Source: Glandiceps talaboti (Eukaryota > Hemichordata > Enteropneusta > Spengelidae). Taken from it: a stretch of DNA of 64,000 nt. The first letter of the stretch is position 1. Every line of letters starts with the position of its first letter. Shown here in pieces: positions 22,161 to 56,926 of this stretch. The stretch covers positions 17,503,642 to 17,567,641 of the forward strand of contig NC_135556.1 in NCBI RefSeq assembly GCF_964340395.1, in the 5' to 3' direction. The notes below the pieces were generated by a model. That model did not search any database, was not told the origin of the DNA, and saw only the letters and a list, made by a program, of their open reading frames with translations. The position numbers were made by a program, and so were the translations under genes.

Positions 22161-23228
22161 CGTACGATACATTCGTGTCAATGCTTATCAGTCTGCAATT
22201 ACCTATCTGTCGTTGTCTTTACATACATCTTATAAGGTTGCCCTTGTCTATCAACGTAACCAGAATGCTGTACCTACCATGGAAGTACCACCCAACGGGT
22301 GGTGCCTCCTTGGTTGTACCTAATTCATTTGGTAAAACACGTGATTGAAAAATAGTTCGTCAGTTTGGTTTCATGATATCAATAAATGTTATTTTATCAC
22401 AAGCAGGAAATGTTTCCTTGTCCAAATATTTCCGATTGACTTTTCCAGTGGACTGAATGTTCGCACCAGGTGTTAAATGCGTCACGTGATTTGTGAACAC
22501 CTTGCCAGGATTTACAAAAAAACACAACATTCAGTTAAATTCAAAGCCTGGATGCACAGTCACGAACTTAGTAGTAGCTCCCAAAGACAAAACCCCATTC
22601 GGAACAGGTGTGTGGGGCCATCCACAGGATGAAGTGTATCTCCGGCAGTGGTTCGTACATTGGAGAAAGTGGGAGGCAGGAGAGAACAGGAGAAGAACAC
22701 AGGAAATCACTTGGAGAAATGACTATGATATCAGCAGTGGCAGAACATTTATATGGACAAGGAAACACCAAGTAGATATTGATGGGTAATATATTAGGGA
22801 TCTACACGGGAAGTGACGGGAGGCAATCTATATCCGAAAGGAAAAGCACACAATGAACTGAGATGGGAGGTTGGGTTACAGATGTCACACGCTTTCGACC
22901 AGGTCATCAATTCCGAGCATTGGTCAATAACCATGTGACGCCATTAACACCTGGCGAAAACATTCAGTCCATTGAAGAAGTCAATCGAGTCCAGACGAAA
23001 TATTTGGACAAGGTAACATTTCCTGCTCGTAATAAAATAATCTTTATCTATTATAATCAAGTTGACTGCAACTAACACATTTCATGCATTATTGAAGCTA
23101 TTTATATTCAAAACCTCACTTTAAATCACAAATTGCAAATTTCTTATCGTTACTGAAATCTACAGGCAAGGTTTTTAGTTCAAATACATGGTGATTTACA
23201 GTTGGTCTCTACATATCGGTAATTACAG

Positions 23229-23265
<37 letters not shown>

Positions 23266-25074
23266 ATAATGGTAATATACAGCTTAGTGAAGTGGTGCAC
23301 CTGATCCATAGTATTAGATGACAACATATTAACCACATTCCCATGATTTATTTAAATGACACTTGCTTGTCAGTCAGCCACCGATTTCTATTTATTCAAT
23401 ATAGATTGAAAAGTTCTACTGTCTTTTTTTTGGATTGAAAACAGATGTAGTCTCAATCTCCGATTGGTTATGAACAAGAAGTGTTTACGTAATTCTTGGA
23501 TATTTACAATTAATAATCTAATATGAAAGACCTTGACGAAAGACGAAATTCCTACTCAATCTAGTTTCTACACACTAAGTTTTCTCCCGAAACTCTGTAA
23601 AAATACACATCCTCTTTGAACACTATAAACGTAACCAACAGCCCACACTTTGGCTGGAGTTGTTATTTGAAAGTTTGCCTATGATTTATATCACTCATAG
23701 TCTTGTATTCACAAAACTTAAGTTCGTGCATTTTTTTTCACAAATTATCCTTGGAATTGAAGTACTATATATAAAATCGAAACCTAGCTATTTAATTTTT
23801 TTTTAATTTCATGTTAAAATACACTACATATCAAAATGTGTATTTGACACAAAAAAGAATCACAAAGAAATAAAGAAACTACATATACCACAATGAAGAG
23901 ACTATACATCCACTGGTGTAACTAAAATTACTGTCCATCATAATTTATCATATAATCTACTAAGAAATCGCACCTTTTGACCACACCTCTTGAAAACTGA
24001 CAAAGTTAGACTAATCTGTTATTTGAACCACGTTAGCTCTTTCTTCACCACTGGCTCAAATTTTGACATAATGAAGAATGTTTTAAAAAGTGCATTATGG
24101 TCATTCTATCGTCACATGATTCAGATTTGCATATTGCTGTGTATTGTTAAAAGTTAGGATTGAATGATTGATTTATTCATTCTTTATTCTGCACGATCAC
24201 AAAAATCAATGTGTGACCATTGCTTTATATTTTCACACAAATCGTTGTATAAACTAGCAATAGGTTAACGTTCTGTGCCAATGATGTATCTATTGATAAT
24301 AAGACATTTATAAAACTTAGCAAGTTGACAGGTGTTGTCAGACACGACTGTAATTTCCAACAAGTTGTTCAAACGAGCGCATCAAAGACAGTTATAGTTC
24401 TTGCCAGCAAATAACTATATTGCATAGAAATCGTCAGGTCAGATTAATTAAGCTTACTTGCCTTTGCGAATATTTTACTTTTGAGATGTCATTTCTATAT
24501 GCTATGGTTTCTTTGTCTCCAAACTTTCCAAACTATAACACCAATACACGTTTAGGTGTGTATCACAAACGTGACTGATGTTAGGTGCCAACATGTGACG
24601 CGGGGAGGCGATACAGTGACTACAGTAAATGCAAAGAAGCAGACAGAACAAAGTCGAAAAATGTTTAACTTCCAATTAGTAGTCTTTCTGTGGCGCACTA
24701 TTTTGATAGAAGCAACGTATGCAATTATGCAGTCGCAATTGAAAATACATTTGTCAATAATTTTTCAACATAACCTGAGGAGAATCATATTCCTGAGATA
24801 AGCGGCGTCAACTTATTCGCTGTTATTAACCAATGCAAATGTAATCATTATCAGTTTATATTGCTATATTTTACGAGAACCTTCAATGTCATCTTTTAGT
24901 TCACAGACAATGTCAAGATCTTTTTCTCGTCTGTGTTTAGTTCTAAGTAGCAGTGAGACATCAATATTTGGATTAAACAGAACAAACTTGCAACTTACTG
25001 GGCATGCTCAGGTGCAAATAATTACATATACATTCAGTTATACTTGCAGCACTACTTAAACATGGTCAGAAGGT

Positions 25075-25190
25075 TAGTTCTCTCGCAAGGATCTGGGTAA
25101 CCATGACTGAATTAATAATAGTAATATCTAATGGGGGGGGGGGGGGTCAGGGTAGTCCTCTCCGCACAAGGGTCTGGGTAACCAAGACTA
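25075..25190. repeat. Imperfect direct repeat around a poly-G tract
   Basis: GTTAGTTCTCTCGCAAGGAT...CTGGGTAACCA at 25075-25105 recurs in altered form at 25152-25181 (GTAGTCCTCTCCGCACAAGG...CTGGGTAACCA). A poly-G run at 25132-25146 lies between them. Confidence 0.5.
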
Positions 25191-25500
25191 GAATGTTTAT
25201 GGTTGCAAACAGTGAGACAAGATTGACAAGTTTGGTTACACCGGTGATTAATTCATTCATGTACATTAAATACTGGAATGATATCTAGTTTCCCAAGGTG
25301 GCGGACTTGCTAGTTTCCTAAATTGGCATTATGAATACTCAGTGAATCAGAGGAACTCACGCAAAAATTTTACTGTTAAAAACCGAGGTTTCACATTTGC
25401 ATTGCGAGTCCAGCTCTAGTGCATGTATTATAATAATTATATTATTAGCAGCAATCCACAACGGTAATCGCATTGGCCATTGCTATTTATTGCTAGCGTA

Positions 25501-25704
25501 ATTATTGCTAGCTACGTATGCATTGCTAGCGTCGTATTGCTAGCTACGTATGCATTGCTAGCGTCGTATTGCTAGCTACGTATACATTGCTAACGTCGTA
25601 TTGCTAGCTACGTATACATTGCTAACGTCGTATTGCTAGCTACGTATACATTGCTAACGTCGTATTGCTAGCTCCGTATACATTGCTAACGTCGTATTGC
25701 TAAT
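25501..25704. repeat. 32-bp minisatellite built of palindromes, about six copies
   Basis: The unit is ATTGCTAGCTACGTATGCAT followed by TGCTAGCGTCGT. It contains the self-complementary words GCTAGC, TACGTA and ATGCAT, so each unit can fold on itself. Early units read GCTAGCGTCG and later ones GCTAACGTCG, so the array has diverged in blocks. Confidence 0.85.
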
Positions 25705-25887
25705 ACAAACATGTAGTTGTTGTAATAACACTTAAAGTAGCAGCAGCAGAAACAGCATCAGTAGTAAAACTAGTGGTGGTAGTAGAAATACTGCTACTAC
25801 GTACTGTATCAGTGATACCACCAACACCATCACAACTGCTGCTACTGCTTCTACTACTAGTAGTTGTTATAGTCGCAGTAGTGTCTC

Positions 25888-25950
25888 GTTATTGTTATTG
25901 TTATTGTTATTGTTATTGTTATTGTTATTGTTATTGTTATTGTTATTGCT
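25888..25950. repeat. (TTATTG)n microsatellite
   Basis: About ten hexamer units within a longer T/G-rich stretch, just beyond the receptor stop codon and so probably in its 3' UTR, read as poly-CAA/CAATAA in the mRNA. Confidence 0.85.
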
Positions 25951-25988
25951 GTTGTTACTGTATTTGTTCTTATCATTTAGTGTTGACA

Positions 25989-47690
<21,702 letters not shown>

Positions 47691-47702
<12 letters not shown>

Positions 47703-47716
47703 CTTGACTGCACCAT
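47691..47716 (-). promoter_or_regulatory. Overlapping upstream ORF at the receptor start
   Basis: An ATG 14 bp before the receptor start (47716-47714) opens a ten-codon frame, MVQSRWHVCG, that overlaps the receptor start in another frame and stops at about 47684. Its context is weak (C at -3), while the receptor ATG has A at -3 and G at +4, so leaky scanning is expected. This matters only if transcription starts upstream of 47716, which I cannot see. Confidence 0.35.
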
Positions 47717-49791
47717 GAGAAGCCCTCGTCTTACACACACATACAAACTGTATTCGTCAACTCTCTTCTGTCGATCAGAGCTCTATAGAAATGCTTTACA
47801 TTACAAGGCCGCTTTCTTCTTTTCTGTGTAAAGTGAAGAAAAGCGATGTATTGAATTTATCGATTTACTCTCTACCGTTTCAAATGTTCATTCTGAGACT
47901 GCGCAATGGTTGTTGGGAAATCGATGCAAATGTTCTCGACGAATCTATTCCACAATTGTTATTCAAATATAGAATACAGCTGCGCAAAAGTTAATTTGGC
48001 ATTTCGGTTGGTCGATGATGAGAAGAAATATTTTTCCCCCCAGGGACAACAAAGTCAACTGACTGTGAAGAGCTTCAGAAAAGGCCCGTAATAATTTCAC
48101 CTTCGCCCGCGAGTATTCGCGTTAAGTATGGCCGTTACGTGCATATATATATATACTCTACAGTGAAATCGTAAAGGTATATCTGACCGACAAAATTATA
48201 CGAACGGTCATTATGTATTCCTGAGGGTTATACACCCCAAAGACAGCAAAGTAGAAGCATTATCGTTAATATTTTTTCCCGAAATAATTGATCCGTGTAA
48301 ATGATTATGTATATTCTTAATTATACTAATATTTTTTTACAACTGAGCAGTAGTCGTTGAGTTTATTTGTACAGAAATTACTAACTTAAATTAACTGTTT
48401 ACTTTTTCAATAAATTAGTTCTGAATATTAGCGAAGGGAATTGGACTTAATCGAAAAACCATTAGTCTTTTTAGTATTCCACACTTCTGAGTTATTCGGC
48501 TGAAGAATCATAACGAGATCAAAATGTAATAAATAGTAATTTCAAAGTTTAGTTAAAATTTTCAGTGCTTTGACGTCACCAGTAAATACACAGATGGCGA
48601 TTTTTCTTTATAAATTAAGTTATATATCCCAAATGTGCTTTAAGAGTTTATAATACCTTCAGGTGAATAAATTTTGCAAGCTGATAATTTGATATTGAAG
48701 GCTCTATCATCATTAATCGAAGCCCTTCAGGTAAAATTAGACGCGATGTTCGTTTATATTACGTGTGTTCTGAGCTTGGTAACAGAAATAAACCAATCCT
48801 AATATCGCCATGCATGTACATGTATGTGTTGGATTATTACATTTTTTGCCACCTAGCTCAGTACTACAGAGTTAGATACTTGTTCAATTTTTAGTTATTG
48901 TCTGGTTAATTCTACCGGCGTTTCAGAAGATTCTGCCGACTCAAAGGGTGTCTAGCATCGTTATAAGTGGCACGTTCTGTAACCCAGGGTCAATTTCCGG
49001 TTGAAGTCAATAGAAAAATCCACATCTTACCCACTACGTGTAGAGACTTTTCTGAGCAAATCAGTTTCGACATGGTTGATTGATATGGCTGATAAGTATA
49101 CACATATGGGGTTTAGAAACGAGACTGTGACTGTTTGCTAACCAAAACTTATGGCATAATGATCCATGTTTGAATACATCATGAGAACTCTTACAGTAGC
49201 TAAACCTGGGTAAACATGTTTTGGGATTGGAATATTTGAATGTGAAAAAGGAATGGCCACCTTGAACTATAAAGATACGGACTGTGCCCCCTCTAACTAA
49301 GTTCTTCTTCATTGAATAATTCGATTCGTTTAGCCTAGGCAATATGATGTGTCGTCAAAATTATTTCAGAACAAATGTCATGCGTCAGTAATCTCGGTAT
49401 GTGTTCTCCTCTCTCAAACTCGGTCACAACTAAAAAAAATTTTTATCGGAAGGTTCGTGTCAGACAAGTTTCCGACCTCACTTTAGAGGCCGGGCATTTT
49501 TAACTGACTGGCGGTGGCGCTAGTGTTTTTGGAAACTTTGCCTGAAATGAAGTGAGGTGCCACTTTGGAAAACGACAGGGTACGAGTAAGAGTCATTTTG
49601 GTGCTGTGAAATGATTCCTGAACAACTGTAATTTGTCAAACTTTACTACAGAGGGAGTGGAATACCCCTTCACGTACCCTCACCCATCTATATTTTCCAC
49701 ATATGCACGAGTCATGTGTATTATTTCTCAAACAAGAAATTCGACATTTAGTATTTGGGTATTTAGTATTCAAGAATGGCTAGTCGTGTAT

Positions 49792-49811
49792 TAGGTTAGG
49801 GTTAGGGTTAG
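49792..49811 (+). repeat. Short interstitial telomere-like stretch
   Basis: TAGGTTAGGGTTAGGGTTAG: two perfect TTAGGG units with partial flanking units. It is too short to be a telomere relic with confidence. Confidence 0.5.
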
Positions 49812-52800
49812 CTTTATAATTTTCTTTAAGAATTCACCTCAGGGTAGGTGTTGATCAGTAAACAGTGCCGTTTTAATTGATGAGTATGAACAGGCCATTT
49901 GTGTTTTAATCAATTTGTCATCCTCAAGATAAAATCTTGTTCTGAATTAAATTGTAGAAGCATTATATGGTATTAGCTACATCTGAATGTATTAACGGAA
50001 GCCATACAAAACGTTAAAAACAATGTACAATATTATACAATACACTGTACAGAGATCTGTATTTGATTCTGCACATTTTTGTTACATCATGTTTTACTGC
50101 AGTGTATAATGTCACAAACAGGTATATGTAGTACCATGGTAGCATTATCAGAAAACTCGTTTATGTTGTTTTTTGTCAACTTTACTTTATTATTTATTTT
50201 TTTTTTGGGGGGGGGGAGGAGTTCACTTTGGTTTTTGTCATCGGAGCGTGGGGGAGGGGGTCAGTTTGAGAAAACCCATTTTCAACTCCAAAACAAATGA
50301 ACGACCCTTGGAATCGATAAATATGTTTGCAGAGAAAGGTTTCTCACCAGAAATACCTTCATATTGATATATGTGGAACGAGTAACGAAAATTAATAAAA
50401 CTACTTGTTTAATTGGGGAAGCATAAATCCCTGTCTGGGGTCAAATCTGAAATCACAAGTCACGATTGTTCTTGGACGCATGAATTAAATTTATGATGCA
50501 GCTTCTGAATATTTGTCATCGGTTGGAGTGAAACTAATCTTTTTCCTTTAACGTGAAACTAATCTGGGTAATTCATCAACATGACTCTAACATATGATGC
50601 AATGGTGGCATAATGAGTCGATAATAAATCACACGCAGACAACAGACTTCTAAATTAACAACCACTTTTTGGGGGCAGTTGAAACGCAAGCAAAATTTTA
50701 ATCTGTTGCCTTTTATCTGCAGTAGTTGTGGAGTATTATTTTGGAGACGATCAACTTCAGAATATGACATATAAATATATTTGGTATAATGATTGCTGTA
50801 TGATGGTAGTAGCCTAGTGATAAACCCGTCAGTGTAGAACCACTGCAAAATGCAAAATGCCTAATTCTAGAATATTCAGTGATAACTTGGTCTTCTTAGT
50901 AGTATACGTTACAGAGAAAAGGCAATTTGCTTCAACATATTGTGTGGTACGCCATGGTAGATATTTGCTGATCATAATATACTATCATAAAATAGTAAAG
51001 GTAGGGCTCAGATCACTATTTTCTATGGTGGTCTGGGGCTAAAGTTATTGCATGTAATAAGATACTAGTTGGCAGTGTGTATGATATAGTATACTTGTTA
51101 TACTCATTACCTTGGCTGGAATTAATTTCTCCTGATTTTTTAATTTAGGTGTCATTTCAAGTGATAAATTGCAATGACAATCTGTCACTGTATACAGTAA
51201 TTGTTTCTTGCTTTTGACGGACACAGTGCAGTTACACTCAATGCTAAGGTATACAACATCCTATTTGACAGAATCATTTAAAATATTTTTGACTTCATTT
51301 GTGATGAAATAGCCAGTGTAGACGCAACAGAAAGTGCCGCGTTTTTGCTTGAAATTTAATGATAAATTTGCTTCTCTGTCTGGTGAAATATGCCAAAAGT
51401 TATGGGGTTGAATGTGCGTAACATAAATATTTGATTATCAAAGAATGCAGTTCTGAAAAATTGTACGCCCGAGTGATTTCAAGTATAATCAGATACTCCT
51501 GACAATATGTAAGGTTACAATGTACATTCTATGCTCTTTGTCTTATTTTGAATTTGTCTACTAGATAAATTGCACATCTTTTCCATGGAGACGTCGCAAT
51601 GACTAAACATGTCCATCTTTACCACAAATGTATTAGGATGAAAAAAAATAACAGAACTGAAATGTTAGAATACCATTTCTATCCTCGATTAGTGTTCTTA
51701 ATCCGCTTTCCACAGAACCATTTTTTTTCTTTTCATTTGTACTTAGGCTACTCAACAATCCGGGTTCATTTACCTTTTTTTTTGTTTTTTTTTCAAGTAA
51801 TCACAATTAAGACATGAGTAGGAAACACGGAAGACTTAATATTCATCAAATTACATAAAATATAATTAAACACAAGTGGGAATTAAAGAATTTAATAAGG
51901 TTGTCAGGGAAACCCGACAGATGTCATTTAAATGTTTTATGAAATCCCTTAGTGATAAGATATAATTAATGGTATTATCTTTTATAATGAAATCCAAGTA
52001 AGGTGTTAGTTCTTTACTTTAGGTGAATTAGACGTCGACGATGTGGGGATGGAAACGCTGCCAAGTGGATTATTTCTGTCGAATGGAAGAGATGACAGAT
52101 ATCCCAAAACTACAGACCAACTCAAAACTAATTTCTTGATTGGAATCTTACTGATTTCAGAGGTCGTAATTTAGCAGTCGCCATGAAGCCTTTTTAATTT
52201 CCTTTAGTGATTTAGTGTGGCGCCAAACAGACAGTTTTGCATTTCCTTTAGGATTTATAGCTAGTTCCTTTAGGACAAAAAGTATGTCTGTGTTATGGTC
52301 GTGTCTGTCGGGATCTTACAAATAACAAGGAATGTACGATGTAATACCGTACCGGTACTCAAATAACATTTGGCCTGTAAGTCACAACATCTTTGATACA
52401 TATCCTTAGCAATTAAATAACATAATCGCCTCAACACAGGCTGTAAAAAAACCCACACACACACCCACATGCACAGTCTTCTTTTATTGTCACTTGACAT
52501 ACATACGAAAACATGTTATATTTGAATGACCATTTGAAAAGAGTCATTGAACCGTTTTTTCATCACCTTATTTGTATTGCAAAATATAACATACCACCTT
52601 GAACAGCGGTCTGTAGAATCTGATGTAAACGTAAATGTCAAGGGGTTATATGATGAAGCGATCTACAAATTACAGTTTCAAGTTAGCTTGCAATAAAGTG
52701 GAAATTGTCAACTTGAAGTAATTTTGAATGATACTACTATTATCATATATTATCATATATGTACATGAACCATCTTGAGGAAAGGTAAAGTTATCTTTAG

Positions 52801-52896
52801 CGCATAAATATAGTTTGTCATTTACGAAAAATGATCAGGGCAAATTTTACTAAACAACATATATTAGCTCTTCCATTACTGCTTCTCAAAACATCA

Positions 52897-53556
52897 AAGT
52901 TTAACAACTCCATCCACCTAGTACGCAACGTTACTGTAAAACCATAGATCTAAGTTTAACGAATCCATCCACCCAGTACGCAACGTTACTGTAAAACCAC
53001 AGACCTAAGTTTAACAACTCCATCCACCTAGTACGCAACGTTACTGTAAAACCATAGATCTAAGTTTAACAACTCTATCCACCTAGTACGCAACGTTACT
53101 GTAAAACCACATTCCTAAGTTTAACAACTCCATCTACCCAGTACGCAACGTTACTGTAAAACCACAGACCTAAGTTTAACAACTCCATCCACCCAGTACG
53201 CAACGTTACTGTAAAACCACAGACCTAAGTTTAACAACTCCATCCACCCAGTACGCAACGTTACTGTAGAACCACAGACCTAAGTTTAACAACTCCATCC
53301 ACCCAGTACGAAACATTACTGTAAAACCACAGATCTATGTTTAACAACTCCATCTACCCAGTACGAAACGTTACTGTAAAACCACAGACCTAAGTTTAAC
53401 AACTCCATCTACCCAGTACGAAACGTTACTGTAAAACCACAGACCTAAGTTTAACAACTCCATCTACCCAGTACGAAACGTTACTGTAAAACCACAGACC
53501 TAAGTTTAACAACCGCATCCACCCAGTACGAATCATTACTGCAAAAACATAGATCT
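52897..53556. repeat. 55-bp minisatellite, 12 copies
   Basis: The unit starts AAGTTTAACAACTCCATCCA and includes AGTACGCAACGTTACTGTAA and AACCACAGACC. The period is exactly 55 throughout (660 bp in 12 units). Units vary at a few positions (CCTAG/CCCAG, CGCAACG/CGAAACG, TAGATC/CAGACC); the GAAACG type clusters at the right end, suggesting block-wise spread. The period is not a multiple of three and no frame crosses it. Confidence 0.95.
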
Positions 53557-54134
53557 CTTCCGTCAATGACTGTTATCGATTCACAAATCAAAATGATATG
53601 ATGACAGAATTACTCTCAGTTGTGATATTCCAGTTTATGAGGTATTAAGATAAGAGACCCATGAGCTCGAATGGAGCATGTATTTTTTGCACATATACTC
53701 TCGAGGAAGAAAGGGGCCGGGAAAAGTTACTTTACCAAACATTATGACGTGCTTTGCGTAATCTTTGCACTCGCGAGAGTTAACTTAATACAGATAAGGA
53801 TCCCCCCAATACCTAGACGTATCATTATCGTCTGCAACTTAATGTGCTGTTACCCTGGACATCTTCTACTGTGCAGTTACGTAGTAGCCCATGTAATCGA
53901 CTATTGCAAACGTCTAGATCATTACAGTATTAGAAGGATGTCTCCATCCAATTTGTTTTGGGACACGCCTGAAATTTCTACGGGGACTGATAAAAACGGT
54001 AAAATAGGTGGTTGTCTGCTTTCTGCTTAGGATTCATATCTTTCTATGCGGGGTCGTTGAGTTTTAAAAAGGGGAACTTTTGACGATTCGAACACATCTG
54101 TTCTGTACCATAATCATATTCATTATTATTAGTA

Positions 54135-54248
<114 letters not shown>

Positions 54249-54434
54249 ACTATTATTATTTTAAAAAATGCATTATCTAATGTATTGTTAAAATAACCTT
54301 TTTATTCGTGGATAAGATTTGCTTTTCAGTTGCAGTATAATGAGCCCCCCCCCCCCCCACCTACCGAATGAATGTATAGGACAATTGTGAACGATATCTG
54401 TATTTTTACCCGCATTATGGGAAGGTCATGTTAT

Positions 54435-54611
<177 letters not shown>

Positions 54612-55072
54612 TATATATTGTTACTATCCATTGCTTTCGGGGATTAAGAGCTTCGTCGACGTCGCATAGACTAGAAATTGAATCAGGCAGATGGTATAGA
54701 CCTGTTAGAAAACCTTTAGATGATAGAGTTTGTAAACTGTGAACTTTTGGAAGATGAATATCATTTCTTTTCAGTTTGTTGGAAATATACTTTATTTAAG
54801 AAAAAGGTTAATTCCTGAATATTTCTGGAGGTTTCCGAATATGTATACATTTGTTCCTTTACCTCTTGTAAAGTGAGACACACAAGAAATGAATAACACT
54901 TTATTTATTCATCATTGTACCTTCTCCAACCATTTGTGTTTGGTGCCGAATTGTACCAGCACTTAAAAATGTTGTACACTAAATTTGCTCTGTTGTTACG
55001 TCATTCATATTGTTATATAACGGTCTGCTCATTGGTTAAGAGACCTTATGCAATAAACTGCAGGATTGAATT

Positions 55073-55105
55073 TGTTTGTTTGTTTGTTTGTTTGTTTGTG
55101 TCTGC

Positions 55106-55182
<77 letters not shown>

Positions 55183-55207
55183 GGCTGTCTGTCTGTCTGT
55201 CTGTCTG
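55073..55207. repeat. (TTTG)n(TCTG)n compound microsatellite
   Basis: Short TTTG block then about 28 TCTG units with one GGCT variant. Confidence 0.95.
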
Positions 55208-56559
55208 TGAACGCGATATCTCATAAACTATTGTCCCATTTCTTATTAAAATTGTCACACGTATATGCTATGGTAATTACGAGGATTTTGGTACAAATAA
55301 TATGCATAATAATGAGTTGTTTGCATAAAGAATTGGTTTTTATCATTGCGCAATGTCTAGAGAATTATAAGGCTTGAAATTACACGTAGGTAGCACATAG
55401 GTCATCGATAAGTAATTACGTATGCTTGACTGTTTCGGTGAACATACTGTGCAATTAATGTTAATGAGAAATATTAATTAATAAAGTCAGTTTTCACAGT
55501 ACTCTTTGTCACCTCGAGAGGACGCTGCAATTTGCCCGAGTTTGAAGCTATTCAACATGGTAGTCATATTCGTTTTCGGCTACAAAGTTGACTTTTATGC
55601 GTGTCAACACAGTTTGTTTGTTCTGTGGATGGCGAATCCCACATATACCATTACTATTTTGGACATGTTTAGTAAAAGTGTTGCAGCAACTTTTGAAATC
55701 ATTAGCTGTCGGAAAGACCAGTATACCAGGACAGGAAAATAATCATTTTCAGCCCCCTCCCCCCTTTTTATATATATATATTTTTTTAGACTTTTCTAAA
55801 GTGTTTGATGGCAAAGGAGAACACTATCTTGTGCTAATATAGCTGATTAATTTGTAACTTCGGCACAGTATTATGTGTTATTACAAATGTATACCATTTT
55901 GGATCCAGATGTCAATTTGTCCACCCGTCTTGAGTGAGAGTGAAAGTGAAAGTGACAGTTATTTCCCTTGATCCGCGCCCTCGAGAAAATAGTACCGCTG
56001 CGCAGTCCGAATAGCACGAAGACATCTCATGGCTATGCCAAATTAAAAGAAGCCCACTATCAGACGAACTCAATAAGCGTGATAGGACTATCGGATAACT
56101 AGAATCCGAATTTAGCAAGGCCTTGTTAGGTTCTCAGGCTAGATGAAATATTAGTTTTATTGTTCAACATTTAAAAATATAGCCCGAACAGAGGAAATGC
56201 TAACTACAGTAATTCAATTAGGAATTCTTTGAATAATGTATATGTATTCCTACTAAACTGCAAGTGTAGTTAGGTGAAGGAAATTAATGTGATCGTAAAA
56301 AATATATACAAACTTTCATAGCCATGTTGTGTCACACACTAGTTAAATAAATGAGATCGAAAGATATGCATAATATCAATAATGCAATATATCAATGATT
56401 TGTGATATCTATAATTCTATATAGTGATGGCAGAATCTGTTTGATATATTGAGATTGTTTATAGACTATGATAAATTAAATTTACTCTGTCAGTTGAAAA
56501 CTTTTATCAAGCATTATGTGACGTGTCATTGCTGAAACCATCGAAAACAACATCAGTCA

Positions 56560-56665
56560 ACCACCATCGCCGCCACCACCAGCCAGCACCAGCCAGCACA
56601 CCCATCACCAGCGCCACCACCAATAGCAGCAGCACAACCACCACCACCAGCAGCAGCACCAGCAG
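56560..56665. repeat. CCA/CAG-rich low-complexity stretch
   Basis: Irregular ACC, AGC and CAC triplets. Frames on both strands stay open over it without coding character. Confidence 0.7.
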
Positions 56666-56883
56666 TAGCTCATGCACTGACAACACCTCGAACCTGTACA
56701 TCAGCAGACGACCATCCCCACCTTGTGTATGATCATTCACACACCTACATATACCTGGATGATACATGTAGTCAATAGACACACACTAGAACTACTGTAT
56801 ATTTTAATATTTATATTTCATAGATCATTATTAACTTTATTTTGTTTAAATACCAAATTAGAAATGTAAAATTTTCTAAACGG

Positions 56884-56926
56884 CTAAAATAAAGTGTTAT
56901 CTTATCTTATCTTATCTTATCTTATA
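56884..56926 (+). mobile_element. Possible retroelement 3' end with (CTTAT)n tail
   Basis: A poly(A)-signal-like GCTAAAATAAAGTG is followed at once by five CTTAT units. LINEs and SINEs without poly(A) tails often end in such a short tandem repeat. I cannot recognise the body upstream, so only the end is proposed. Confidence 0.3.

Noticed and set aside
52897-53556. CRISPR-like array
   Set aside because: Contiguous 55-bp units without unique spacers; minisatellite.
53671-54030. 119-codon open frame (+)
   Set aside because: Composition is that of random AT-rich DNA, no domain seen and no splice or poly(A) context.
56523-56732. Ser/Thr-rich frame over CCA/CAG triplets
   Set aside because: Low-complexity sequence open on both strands; no coding evidence.
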